From assembly GCA_959599095.1 (NCBI GenBank), contig CAUGGC010000002.1, positions 65,737 through 129,736 of the forward strand: a DNA stretch of 64,000 nucleotides. Direction: 5' to 3'. Made by a program: the position numbers and the translations under genes. The notes under the pieces were generated by a model. It did not search any database, was not told the DNA's origin, and worked only from the letters and a program-made list of their open reading frames with translations. Positions within the stretch are counted from its first letter, which is position 1, and each line of letters begins with the position of its first letter. Shown here piece by piece: positions 7,917 through 16,040 of the stretch. Source of the DNA: an uncultured Collinsella sp. GTDB taxonomy: Bacteria > Actinomycetota > Coriobacteriia > Coriobacteriales > Coriobacteriaceae.

Positions 7917-8626
7917 AGACCGATGCCCGCGACCGCGTAATCGTCGCTCTCGACTGCGACCGCGAGCGTGCGCTCGAGCTCGCCCACGAGCTTTCGGGCC
8001 ATGCCGCCTGGCTTAAGGTTGGTATGACGCTCTATTACGCTGAGGGCCCCGAGATCGTCAAGACCTTTAAGGACCTGGGCTTTAAGGTCTTCCTTGACCT
8101 TAAGTTCCATGATATTCCGCATCAGGTTCGCGGTGCCGCCCGCTCGGCCTCGCTTGCCGGTGCCGACCTGCTTTCGGTCCACGGCTTGGGTTCGGGCGCC
8201 ATGCTCGCTGCCTGCCGCGAGGGTGCCGAGGAGGCGCGCGAGGACCGCGCCAAGCTCGTCGCCATCACCGTGCTCACGAGCATGAATCAGGATGCCTTGA
8301 GCGAGATTGGCGTCGAGTCGCCCGTGGCCGAGGAGGCCGCCCGCCTGGCAAAGCTCGCTCAGGCCAACGGCATCGATGGCATCGTGTGCTCGCCGATGGA
8401 GGCTCACGACATGCGTGAGCTGTTGGGTCCCGATGCCCTGATCGTGACTCCGGGTGTGCGTCCGGTTGGTGCCGCCCTTGGTGACCAGTCCCGTGTGGCG
8501 ACGCCTTCCCAGGCTATCGAGCGAGGCGCAAGCCACATTGTGGTGGGCCGTCCCATCACCGGCGCCGACGATCCGGTCGCCGCCTTTGACGCCATCGTCG
8601 TCGAGCTGGTCGAAAACGTCGCGTAA
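7910..8626 (+). CDS. pyrF: Orotidine 5'-phosphate decarboxylase
   Basis: Last step of UMP synthesis, decarboxylating OMP. The 238-residue product has the active-site motif FLDLKFHDIP with the Lys and Asp of the catalytic tetrad, and a C-terminal phosphate-binding VVGRPITGADDP. It is the last gene of the pyr operon and is coupled to pyrD by a 7-base overlap. No pyrE (orotate phosphoribosyltransferase) gene lies in this window, so that step is encoded elsewhere. Confidence 0.95.
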   Translation: MLETDARDRVIVALDCDRERALELAHELSGHAAWLKVGMTLYYAEGPEIVKTFKDLGFKVFLDLKFHDIPHQVRGAARSASLAGADLLSVHGLGSGAMLAACREGAEEAREDRAKLVAITVLTSMNQDALSEIGVESPVAEEAARLAKLAQANGIDGIVCSPMEAHDMRELLGPDALIVTPGVRPVGAALGDQSRVATPSQAIERGASHIVVGRPITGADDPVAAFDAIVVELVENVA

Positions 8627-8671
8627 AAGATTCCCCTAAGTCACCACTTTTGGGTCTCATTAGCACAAAAT

Positions 8672-8729
8672 AGCCCCTGTGCCTGCGTAAACTTTCCCAT
8701 CCTTTGTGTGGAATCGCAGGTCAGGGGCT
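8672..8729 (+). terminator. Long hairpin after the pyr operon
   Basis: AGCCCCTG (8672-8679) pairs with CAGGGGCT (8722-8729), and just inside CCTGCG (8682-8687) pairs with CGCAGG (8715-8720), leaving a 27-base loop. It ends the pyr operon but the following TTAACTTT is a weak U-tract, so termination is inferred from position. Confidence 0.5.
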
Positions 8730-8748
8730 TAACTTTGGGCGCAGTATA

Positions 8749-8777
8749 TTGCACTTTTTGCGGGTATCGTCTAACCT
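8749..8777 (+). promoter_or_regulatory. Sigma-A type promoter of mihF-gmk-rpoZ-thiI
   Basis: TTGCAC (8749-8754), a 17-base spacer and TAACCT (8772-8777) form a good vegetative promoter. Transcription would start near 8784, giving a leader of about 80 bases. Confidence 0.7.
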
Positions 8778-8792
8778 ATGGACCCGCGATTG

Positions 8793-8824
8793 GGCATTTT
8801 GTACGTTCTACGTGCTAAAATGCC
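8793..8824 (+). promoter_or_regulatory. Leader hairpin of mihF
   Basis: GGCATTTT (8793-8800) pairs with AAAATGCC (8817-8824) and continues as GTACG with CGTGC around the loop TTCTA, with one bulged T. The stem is about 13 bp and lies within the transcript, 42 bases before the mihF start codon. No U-tract follows, so it is not a typical terminator; an mRNA-stability or control element is possible. Confidence 0.5.
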
Positions 8825-8865
8825 AATTATTGAATCAGATATAACCCAACTATTTGGAGGTACGA

Positions 8866-9174
8866 ATGGCACTCCCTCAGCTTACCGATGAGCAGCGCAA
8901 GCAGGCTCTTGAGAAGGCTGCTGCCGCACGTCACGCCCGCGCTGAGCTTCGCGAGCAGATCAAGAAGGGCGAGAAGTCCCTCGAGTCCGTGCTCAACTCC
9001 GATGACCCCATTGCTTCCCGCATGAAGGTTTCCACCCTCATCGAGTCTCTCCCCGGTTATGGCAAGGCCAAGGCCGCCAAGATCATGGAGGAGCTCGGTA
9101 TCTCCGCTACCCGTCGCGTCCAGGGCCTCGGTGTCCGTCAGCGCGAGCAGCTCCTCGAGCAGCTGACCAAATAA
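8866..9174 (+). CDS. mihF: Actinobacterial integration host factor (mIHF)
   Basis: Small nucleoid-associated DNA-binding protein typical of actinobacteria. The 102-residue product has a basic, helical N-terminus rich in Lys/Ala and the C-terminal helix-two-turn-helix segment (LPGYGKAKAAKIMEELGI and RVQGLGVRQREQLLEQL) characteristic of the family. ATG at 8866 follows TTTGGAGG; an in-frame upstream ATG at 8854 would overlap that site. It is directly followed by gmk and rpoZ, the conserved actinobacterial order. Expression probably comes from the promoter at 8749. Confidence 0.93.
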   Translation: MALPQLTDEQRKQALEKAAAARHARAELREQIKKGEKSLESVLNSDDPIASRMKVSTLIESLPGYGKAKAAKIMEELGISATRRVQGLGVRQREQLLEQLTK

Positions 9175-9744
9175 GTGAGCGCTCAGGATTCCAAGCTCTT
9201 TGTGATTTCTGGACCGTCAGGCGCGGGCAAGGGCACGCTCGTCACTCGTGTGCGCGAGCGTCGCTCTAACCTGGGCCTGACGGTTTCGGCTACCACGCGA
9301 GCACCACGCAAAGGCGAGGTCGACGGCGTCAACTACTTTTTTCTGACGCGCGAGGAGTTCGACCGCCGCGTGGCAAACGGCGAGTTTGTTGAGTGGGCCG
9401 AGGTCCACGGTAACTGCTACGGCACGTTGGTGAGCGAGGTTACATCCAAGCTTGCCTCGGGCGCGTCTCTGATTTTGGAGATCGATGTCCAGGGCGCCCT
9501 GCAGGTGAAGGAGCGTTTCCCCGAGGCCGTGCTGATCTTTATCAAGCCGCCTTCGCTTGAGGTGCTCCGCGAGCGTCTAGTCGGTCGCGGTACCGAGACG
9601 CCCGAGACGATTGAGCTGCGTATGGCAAACGCCGCCGATGAGCTTGCCCTTGCCGACCGCTACGACGACGTCGTGGTAAATGACGATCTCGACCGCGCGA
9701 CCGATGAGCTCGTTCGCGTTCTCGATATGCATGAAAGGATCTGA
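9175..9744 (+). CDS. gmk: Guanylate kinase
   Basis: Phosphorylates GMP to GDP. The 189-residue product has the P-loop SGPSGAGKGT, SATTRAPRKGEVDGVNY for GMP binding, and IDVQGALQVK. GTG at 9175 follows the mihF stop codon with no gap. Length and motifs are normal for the family. Confidence 0.95.
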   Translation: MSAQDSKLFVISGPSGAGKGTLVTRVRERRSNLGLTVSATTRAPRKGEVDGVNYFFLTREEFDRRVANGEFVEWAEVHGNCYGTLVSEVTSKLASGASLILEIDVQGALQVKERFPEAVLIFIKPPSLEVLRERLVGRGTETPETIELRMANAADELALADRYDDVVVNDDLDRATDELVRVLDMHERI

Positions 9745-9749
9745 GGTCC

Positions 9750-10031
9750 GTGTCCGTTGTAAAGCCTTGCATCGACGATCTTCTGGAGAAGACCGATCAC
9801 AACCGCTTCCTGCTTGCTTCGCTTGCCTCCAAGCGCGCCTGCGACATCAATAGCATGCTGCGTGGCCAGCACAACCGCGTGCTTGCCGTCCAGGATGTCG
9901 ATGACATCACCATCGGGCTTTCCGGTGCCGATACCATCTCGATGGCTATGGACGAGATTGTCGACGGCGACATCTCTTACGACGAGGCCCGTTACGAGAA
10001 GGCGCTCGGCCACAAGGTTGCTGAAGCCTAA
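9750..10031 (+). CDS. rpoZ: RNA polymerase omega subunit
   Basis: Omega supports assembly of RNA polymerase by holding beta prime. The 93-residue product starts at GTG and has the family core: CIDDLLEKTDHNRFLLASLASKRACDI is recognisable as the Rpb6-like helix region near residues 7-33. The position immediately after gmk is the standard order. The stop codon abuts the thiI ATG. Confidence 0.92.
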   Translation: MSVVKPCIDDLLEKTDHNRFLLASLASKRACDINSMLRGQHNRVLAVQDVDDITIGLSGADTISMAMDEIVDGDISYDEARYEKALGHKVAEA

Positions 10032-11276
10032 ATGGCGGCTCGCGTCTGCCTGGTCCACTATCACGAGGTTGGACTGAAGGGTAAGAACCGCGCACATTTT
10101 GAGCATATCCTCATGGATAACATTCAGGCGGCCTTGGCCGCCTTTTCCGTGAATGCCGTGTCTCGAATTTCCGGTTATATCCTCGTGACCTTTAACGAGC
10201 ATCAGGCCGATGAGGCGGCGCGTGTCATTCGCACCGTTCCCGGCGTTGCTCGTGTGTCTTTGGCGTATCACACTAACCGCGACCCACAGGAGTACTGTGC
10301 CGCCGCCGTCAAGGCGCTGCGCGAGTATGGTCCCTTCGATTCGTTTAAGGTGCACGCCAAGCGCTCCAATACCGACTATGAGCTCACCTCGATTGACATC
10401 AATCGTCAGGTGGGCGAGGTACTGTGTGAGGCCTTCCCCGATAAAAAGGTTCAAATGCACGACCCCGATGCCATGGTGCATGTACTTGTGGTTCAGGGTA
10501 GCGTTTATGTGTACGCGCGCTCCGAGCGCGGCGTGGGCGGTCTGCCGGTGGGTTCTGCCGGCAAGGTCGTGACGCTGCTGTCGTCGGGTATCGATTCTCC
10601 GGTGGCGACTTGGATGCTCGCGCGTCGCGGTGCGGTGTGCGTGCCGGTACATTTCTCCGGTCGTCCGCAGACGCCCGATACGAGCGAGTATTTGGTGCAG
10701 GACATCATCCGTGCGCTTGAGCCGGGTGTCCAGATCGGCCGCCTGTACGTTGTGCCGTTTGGCGACTGTCAGCGTGAGATTTCGGTCACCTGTCCCAGCA
10801 ACCTGCGCGTGATCATGTATCGCCGCATTATGTATTCGGTTGCCGAGCGCATTGCACACATCGAGGGCGCCAAGGCCATCGTTACGGGTGAATCGCTTGG
10901 GCAGGTTGCCTCCCAAACGCTTGAGAACATCATGGCCGTCAACGAGGCCGTGAAGATCCCCGTGTTCCGTCCTCTCATCGGTTCGGACAAGCAGGAGATC
11001 ATCGCGCGCGCCGAGGAGATCGGTACGTTCGATATCTCGACTGAGGCCGCTCCCGACTGCTGCACGCTGTTTATGCCGCGCCGTCCCGAGACGCACGCTA
11101 AACTCGATGCCGTGCATGAGGCCCGGGAGCTGTTCGATCACGAGGAGATGATCGAGCGCCTGCTCAAGCAGACCGAGTACATCGACTTCGAGAGCAACAC
11201 GTATAAGGCCCCTAAGACCTTAAAACGTAAACATTCGGAGCTTGCTCCGCGTGAGATTTACCAAGATCACGAGTAA
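10032..11276 (+). CDS. thiI: tRNA 4-thiouridine synthase ThiI (no rhodanese domain)
   Basis: ThiI adenylates U8 of tRNA and transfers sulfur to give 4-thiouridine; in many organisms it also serves thiamine synthesis. The 414-residue product has an N-terminal ferredoxin-like region, a THUMP domain (about residues 55-170), and a PP-loop ATPase domain with LLSSGIDSPVATWML near 180. There is no C-terminal rhodanese domain, so the sulfur must come directly from a cysteine desulfurase, as in Bacillus-type ThiI. It is the last gene of the mihF transcript and is followed by a strong terminator. Confidence 0.93.
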   Translation: MAARVCLVHYHEVGLKGKNRAHFEHILMDNIQAALAAFSVNAVSRISGYILVTFNEHQADEAARVIRTVPGVARVSLAYHTNRDPQEYCAAAVKALREYGPFDSFKVHAKRSNTDYELTSIDINRQVGEVLCEAFPDKKVQMHDPDAMVHVLVVQGSVYVYARSERGVGGLPVGSAGKVVTLLSSGIDSPVATWMLARRGAVCVPVHFSGRPQTPDTSEYLVQDIIRALEPGVQIGRLYVVPFGDCQREISVTCPSNLRVIMYRRIMYSVAERIAHIEGAKAIVTGESLGQVASQTLENIMAVNEAVKIPVFRPLIGSDKQEIIARAEEIGTFDISTEAAPDCCTLFMPRRPETHAKLDAVHEARELFDHEEMIERLLKQTEYIDFESNTYKAPKTLKRKHSELAPREIYQDHE

Positions 11277-11287
11277 ATTTGTGCATA

Positions 11288-11319
11288 GACCGACGATGCG
11301 CTTGCATCGTCGGTCTTTT
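11288..11319 (+). terminator. Intrinsic terminator after thiI
   Basis: GACCGACGATGC and GCATCGTCGGTC form a perfect 12-bp stem with loop GCTT, followed by TTTT. It closes the mihF-gmk-rpoZ-thiI unit. Confidence 0.9.
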
Positions 11320-11394
11320 GCTATCTGGGCATTTTGCGACTAAGTGCTCATTTGCTGACGTGTGCCTGAATAAATGGACAGATTTGTGCAAGGT

Positions 11395-11419
11395 TTTGGT
11401 TGGTTTTTGGTTTGACCGC
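11395..11419 (+). promoter_or_regulatory. Upstream element of comEA shared with recA
   Basis: TTTGGTTGG, one base, TTTTGG, three bases, GACCGC. The element at 40823-40847 upstream of recA matches it at 21 of 25 positions in the same orientation. It ends 70 bases before the comEA start codon. A possible -35 (TTGCAG, 11445) follows at nearly the same distance as the recA -35 does from its copy (31 versus 29 bases from GACCGC). Confidence 0.55.
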
Positions 11420-11489
11420 TAAAACCGGTTTTGGAGCGTGGCTGTTGCAGGGCTCTTTTCCTGACACGATGTTGTTGGGAGGTTTTGCT

Positions 11490-12203
11490 ATGGCGCAGCG
11501 CGAACAACACGAACGGGTCAAACGGATGGACCGCTTGGCGGACAAGCTGCTCGGTCATAAGGCAGTGGTGATGGCGATACTGGTTGTCATTGCGATGGCG
11601 AGCGGCTTGGCGATGGCGAACCTTGGCGGCGGTGCCAGCGGCGTGTCTTTTGAGCGGACTGATGGTTCGGGCTCGTTGGTGGAGCCGGGATCCGGCGATG
11701 CTTCGAGTGGAAAGACATCCGAAGGCTCTTCGCCTAAGGCGTCTGCTGCGGCAGAGGTCTATGTCGATGTTGATGGCGCCGTTGTGTCGCCCGGCGTATA
11801 TCGTCTCAAGGACGGCGCGCGGGTGGCTCAGGCGATTGATGCCGCCGGCGGGCTGGCGCCCGAGGCAGACGTTACGGGGCTCAATCGGGCATCTAAGGTC
11901 GTCGATGGACAGAAGATTCACGTTCCAACGGTAGGGGAGCAGCAGGCGTCCATTGCGGAAGCCGGTGTTGATGGTGGGGTTTCCGCATCATCGGGCGCGG
12001 GTGGCGCAACAGGCCTAGTAAACATCAATACGGCAAGCGCAGAAGAGCTGCAGACGCTTTCGGGCATCGGCCCCTCTATGGCCCAGTCGATTATCGATGA
12101 GCGGACAAAGAACGGTGCTTTTTCTTCGGTTGACGATCTGATGCGTGTGTCGGGAATCGGCGAGAAGAAGCTTGCCAAAATCAAAGATTGCATCTGCGTA
12201 TGA
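11490..12203 (+). CDS. comEA: Competence DNA receptor ComEA
   Basis: Membrane-anchored double-stranded DNA receptor for natural transformation. The 237-residue product has one transmembrane segment (about residues 22-44), a low-complexity spacer, an SLBB domain (VYVDVDGAVVSPGVYRLKDG, near 90-150), and a C-terminal helix-hairpin-helix pair (INTASAEELQTLSGIGPSMA and VSGIGEKKLAKI). ATG at 11490 follows GGGAGG; an earlier in-frame start at 11400 lacks such a site. It overlaps comEC by 4 bases (ATGA). Confidence 0.92.
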   Translation: MAQREQHERVKRMDRLADKLLGHKAVVMAILVVIAMASGLAMANLGGGASGVSFERTDGSGSLVEPGSGDASSGKTSEGSSPKASAAAEVYVDVDGAVVSPGVYRLKDGARVAQAIDAAGGLAPEADVTGLNRASKVVDGQKIHVPTVGEQQASIAEAGVDGGVSASSGAGGATGLVNINTASAEELQTLSGIGPSMAQSIIDERTKNGAFSSVDDLMRVSGIGEKKLAKIKDCICV

Positions 12204-14503
12204 GTGCGACCGAGCGCGAGCACGTGATGCCTCCGCGGCCCCTGATGCCGTGGACGATGGCCCTGTGTGCCGGCATGTGCATGAGCTGCGTCTTGGTGCT
12301 CAACATGGTCGCTGATGCGCTGCTGAGGGAGCGGGCTCCGGCGGTCGGGCCGCTATGGGCCATTCCCGTTGCGGCGGCGGTATTCGTTGTGCTGGCTCAA
12401 TCTTGTGCGCGGCTTGCCCCTTGGAAGCGGTGGCTGTATGCCGCGTCCGTCGGTCTCGTGGCGGGAGCGGTCGTCTCGGTGTGGTGGGCTGTGGGCACGC
12501 TGAGTGCCTCGAAGGCGCTCGATGGTCGAGCGGCAAACAGCCTCGAGTTTGTCGTGCAGGGTGATCCATCCATAAACGACGACGTGTATTCCTATACCTG
12601 CGAGGCACGCGCGGACGGTAAGAACTTGGCAACGGTTCGCCTATCGTGTGACCGCGAGCTCAAGGTCGGGGCGCACGTGCGTGTTATCGGTCGTTTTTCA
12701 CGTTTTGAGAACGATGCATATGGACGATCGCGCATGCTCCGAGGCGAGGTGCGCAAGGTTCAAGCCGTTCGGATTGTGCCGGTCGATGAGGGCTCTCCGG
12801 GCCCGCTGCTTCGGCTGCGAAATGGGCTGCTAACGTCCATCGCGCCTGCGACCGACCCGGCGCGTGCGCTCATAGCTGGTGTCGTCTGCGGTCGTTCGGC
12901 CGAGCTGCGCGCCCAGCCGGCGGGCGACTGGTTTTCGGTGACGGGAACGGCGCATCTTATCGCCGTCTCGGGCAGCCATTTGGCTATCGTGGGGTTTGTA
13001 ATCGAGGGTGTATTGCAAAAGACTCGGTGCTCACGTGGTCTTCAGCGGGCGATACTGGCGATAACGCTTGTGGGCTACGCTGCCTTTACGGGCGCGTCTC
13101 GCTCGGCCGTGCGCGCGTGCTGCATGGTGTTCGCGACGCTTGTCGTAAACGGCGCGGGGCGTCGCCGGCACGGCGCATCGGCACTCTTTGTTACCATGTC
13201 CATCTTTGTGCTACTGCGGCCGACGGTGATGTTCGAGATGGGCTTTCAGCTTTCATGTGCCAGCGTCTTAGCCATTCTGTGCTTTTGCCCCTATGCGACC
13301 TACGCTTTGGGTGAGCTGGGTGTGCCATCGGGCGTTGCCAGCATGCTATCCGCCACGCTGTGCTCGCAACTGGCGACACTTCCCATTACCATTCCTGCCT
13401 TCGGTACGTTCTCGCTCATTGCTCCGTTGGCAAATGCGGTCATCGGTCCGGTGGTGAGCGTACTGCTCGCTATGTCGATCGTGCTGGTTCCCTTTTCGCT
13501 CGTGGGACCGTTGCGGACTTTGGCGCTCGTTGTGCCCATGATTGCCGCCCGTTGCGCGCTGTTTTTCGAGCAGCTGTTTGCCGCCGTGCCGGGTGCATCC
13601 GTGAGCGTGCCGCCCGATAGCATGTGGATTTACCTAGTGCCGTGTTTGCTGGCGGTTCTGCTTGTCCGGTGGCCGCGTCCCCGTGCACGTCCTATGGCGG
13701 TGGGGCTTGCATGCCTGGTGCTCTTGGCTGCGATTCCGTACGTCTACTGGGATCGATTCGCTCCGCCTTCGGTGACGGTGCTCGATGTGGGCCAGGCCGA
13801 TGCGATTCTTATCCGCCAGGGCGGCGCAGTAGCACTCGTCGACTGCGGACTCGACGAGCGCGTGGTGGCGGCGTTGGTTCGCAATAACGTGCACCATATC
13901 GATGCCGTCTTTGTGACGCATTGGGATGAGGACCACTGGGGTGGTCTGCCTGCCGTGCTCGAACAGTTTTCGGTCGGAACGATTGCCGTGGCGGCTGATG
14001 CGCTGGAGGATGCTCCTGCCGAGGTGTTGAACCGACCTGGCGTGGAGTATCGGCAGGTGCGCCGTGGGGATACAGTCGACATCGGCTCATTTTGCGCCCG
14101 CGTGATGTGGCCATTCGAGTCCGTGGATGGCGAGGGAAATGAGGACTCGCTTGTCCTGCTGCTCTCTTATATTCAGGAAGGCAAGGGCCTGCGTATGCTC
14201 CTCACCGGCGATGCCGAGCTCGACCAAGAACGGGAATTCGTGCAGGAGGTGGGGGATATCGATGTCCTTAAACTTGGGCATCACGGCTCTAAGGTTTCAG
14301 TCGATGGTGAGTTGCTGGACGTCCTGAAGCCCGAGCTTTCCCTCGCGAGCGCGGGCGAGGGGAATCGATACGGCCATCCGTCCGACGCCTGCATCGATGC
14401 CGTTAAGGAAGCGGGCGGCGTGTTCGCGTGCACTATCGAACACGGCGACATTACCGTCACGCCGACTGCGAATGGCTTTGCGATGCGATGCCAGCGACCG
14501 TGA
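12200..14503 (+). CDS. comEC: Competence DNA channel protein ComEC/Rec2
   Basis: Polytopic membrane channel that brings single-stranded DNA into the cell. The 767-residue product has several N-terminal membrane segments (residues about 15-85), the competence domain with GTAHLIAVSGSHLAIVG followed by more helices, and a C-terminal metallo-beta-lactamase domain from about residue 525 (VLDVGQADAILI, THWDEDHWGG, LGHHGSK) that may degrade the non-transferred strand. It starts inside the comEA stop (ATGA). All expected metal ligands are visible, so it looks intact. Confidence 0.93.
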   Translation: MSATEREHVMPPRPLMPWTMALCAGMCMSCVLVLNMVADALLRERAPAVGPLWAIPVAAAVFVVLAQSCARLAPWKRWLYAASVGLVAGAVVSVWWAVGTLSASKALDGRAANSLEFVVQGDPSINDDVYSYTCEARADGKNLATVRLSCDRELKVGAHVRVIGRFSRFENDAYGRSRMLRGEVRKVQAVRIVPVDEGSPGPLLRLRNGLLTSIAPATDPARALIAGVVCGRSAELRAQPAGDWFSVTGTAHLIAVSGSHLAIVGFVIEGVLQKTRCSRGLQRAILAITLVGYAAFTGASRSAVRACCMVFATLVVNGAGRRRHGASALFVTMSIFVLLRPTVMFEMGFQLSCASVLAILCFCPYATYALGELGVPSGVASMLSATLCSQLATLPITIPAFGTFSLIAPLANAVIGPVVSVLLAMSIVLVPFSLVGPLRTLALVVPMIAARCALFFEQLFAAVPGASVSVPPDSMWIYLVPCLLAVLLVRWPRPRARPMAVGLACLVLLAAIPYVYWDRFAPPSVTVLDVGQADAILIRQGGAVALVDCGLDERVVAALVRNNVHHIDAVFVTHWDEDHWGGLPAVLEQFSVGTIAVAADALEDAPAEVLNRPGVEYRQVRRGDTVDIGSFCARVMWPFESVDGEGNEDSLVLLLSYIQEGKGLRMLLTGDAELDQEREFVQEVGDIDVLKLGHHGSKVSVDGELLDVLKPELSLASAGEGNRYGHPSDACIDAVKEAGGVFACTIEHGDITVTPTANGFAMRCQRP

Positions 14504-14581
14504 CGACGTCGTTGGCGTGTGGTGGGCCCCTGGGCTAGAATGGCACGGAGCGAGTACGAAGGCCTGCGGGAGGGGAGCGCA

Positions 14582-15544
14582 ATGTCCGAAACCGGTCTGC
14601 TGCCGGCATATCTGATCGTCGGTACCGACGGAGTCAAGCGCGATCACGCCGTCTCGCGTATGAAAGCGCGTCTGGAAAAGTCGGGTATGGTCGAGTTCAA
14701 CCTCGACGAGCGCGACATGACCAAGGACCCCGATATCGAGTCGATTATCGGATCGCTTAACACCTTTCCGATGGGCAGCGAGTTTCGCCTGGTAATCCTT
14801 GATGGCTGCTCAAAGCTCGCCAAGGCGGTCTCGGAGCCGCTCGTCGAGTATCTGGCGAGTCCCAGCCCCACAACGGTTTGCCTCATAATCGCCGATTCGC
14901 TTGCCAAGAACACGCGCCTGTACAAGGCAATCGCCAAGATTGACAAGAAGGCCGTGATCGATTGCTCCGGCACCAAGCGCTGGGAGCTTCCGCGCCGCGT
15001 GCAGCAGATGGCGACGCAGCATGGCAAGTCGATCTCGACGGCGGCCGCCGAGGAACTTGTCTCGCGTTCGGGTGAAAACACTCGCATGCTCGATAACGAC
15101 TTGGCTAAGCTTGCCCAAATGGTTGAGGCGCCTCAGATTGAGCTTGCCGATGTGGAACGCTGGATCGTGCGCACGGCCGAAGTCCAGCCCTGGGACTTTC
15201 TCAATGCGGTCTCGGCCCGTGACATGCGCCGTTCGCTCGAGCTCTTCAATCTATTGCCCGCCAAGAGCTACGTGTGGACTTACACATTGCTGTGCGGCCG
15301 CATCCGCGAGCTAATCGTCGCCAAGGCGCTCGATGCGCGTGGACAGGGTCGTGAGCTGGCCGCAACGCTCAAGCTCCAGTCCTGGCAGGTCAAGAATCAC
15401 CTGACCTGGGCACGTCGCTTTTCGATGGCAGAGCTCGTTGCCGCGCTCGAGGGCGCGGTCGATGTGGAGCTCGCGCTGAAGGGTTCGGCCGATTCTCAGA
15501 CCGCGCTTTTGCTCTGGATTACGAACATCTTGAGAAAATCGTGA
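14582..15544 (+). CDS. holA: DNA polymerase III subunit delta
   Basis: Clamp-loader subunit that opens the beta sliding clamp. The 320-residue product begins METGLLPAYLIVGTDGVKRD-like after the start (MSETGLLPAYLIVG) and has the HolA AAA+-like N-terminal domain and helical C-terminus (SYVWTYTLLCGRIRELIVAK). ATG at 14582 has GGGAGGGGAG upstream. It follows comEC by 78 bp; comEC-holA-rpsT is a conserved gram-positive order. Confidence 0.9.
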   Translation: MSETGLLPAYLIVGTDGVKRDHAVSRMKARLEKSGMVEFNLDERDMTKDPDIESIIGSLNTFPMGSEFRLVILDGCSKLAKAVSEPLVEYLASPSPTTVCLIIADSLAKNTRLYKAIAKIDKKAVIDCSGTKRWELPRRVQQMATQHGKSISTAAAEELVSRSGENTRMLDNDLAKLAQMVEAPQIELADVERWIVRTAEVQPWDFLNAVSARDMRRSLELFNLLPAKSYVWTYTLLCGRIRELIVAKALDARGQGRELAATLKLQSWQVKNHLTWARRFSMAELVAALEGAVDVELALKGSADSQTALLLWITNILRKS

Positions 15545-15593
15545 TGATACCTGCCTATTTGACAAATTCGTTCTATCCCTTTGAGGGGGAGCG

Positions 15594-15602
15594 TGCTATA
15601 GT
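15594..15602 (+). promoter_or_regulatory. Extended -10 promoter of rpsT
   Basis: TGCTATAGT gives an extended -10, identical to that before rpmB. A TTGACA at 15559 is too far away to be its -35. The leader would be about 70 bases. Confidence 0.5.
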
Positions 15603-15677
15603 AGGCGCTTGCATGACCTCACCGTGTCTCAGAGGTGTCATACATTTTTTGCAAGGAACTCGAAAGGAACTCCAGAA

Positions 15678-15944
15678 GTGGCAAACATCAAGTCTCAGAA
15701 GAAGCGTATCCGCACCAATGAGGCAGCTCGCATGCGTAACAAGGCTGTCAAGTCCGAGCTCAAGACGCTGACCAAGCACGTCCAGTCCGCCGTCGCCGAG
15801 GGCGACGCCGAGAAGGCCCAGGCTGCCCTCAAGACCGTCACCAAGCGTCTCGACATGGCTGCCGCCAAGCATGTTATCCACAAGAACCAGGCTTCCAACC
15901 GCAAGTCCGGTCTTGCCAAGCTCGTGAACAGCATCAACGCCTAA
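15678..15944 (+). CDS. rpsT: 30S ribosomal protein S20
   Basis: Primary 16S rRNA-binding protein of the small subunit. The 88-residue product starts with GTG (VANIKSQKKRIRTNEAARMR), has the Lys/Arg-rich helices of the family and the typical end KSGLAKLVNSINA. AAAGGAACT lies upstream of the GTG; an open frame continues further up but lacks similarity to S20. It is transcribed alone between a promoter at 15594 and a terminator at 15979. Confidence 0.95.
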   Translation: MANIKSQKKRIRTNEAARMRNKAVKSELKTLTKHVQSAVAEGDAEKAQAALKTVTKRLDMAAAKHVIHKNQASNRKSGLAKLVNSINA

Positions 15945-15978
15945 GTTGTAAATTTCACACCACACAGATTACGCGCAT

Positions 15979-16015
15979 AAATGGAGCCTGTTTTATGGAA
16001 CAGGCTCCATTTTTT
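15979..16015 (+). terminator. Intrinsic terminator after rpsT
   Basis: AATGGAGCCTGTT and AACAGGCTCCATT form a long stem with loop TTATGG (partly), followed by a run of T. It ends 26 bases before the lepA start codon, so lepA needs its own promoter or leader in that short gap. Confidence 0.9.
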
Positions 16016-16040
16016 GTATCGCTCGGGTAAGATAGTCCGC

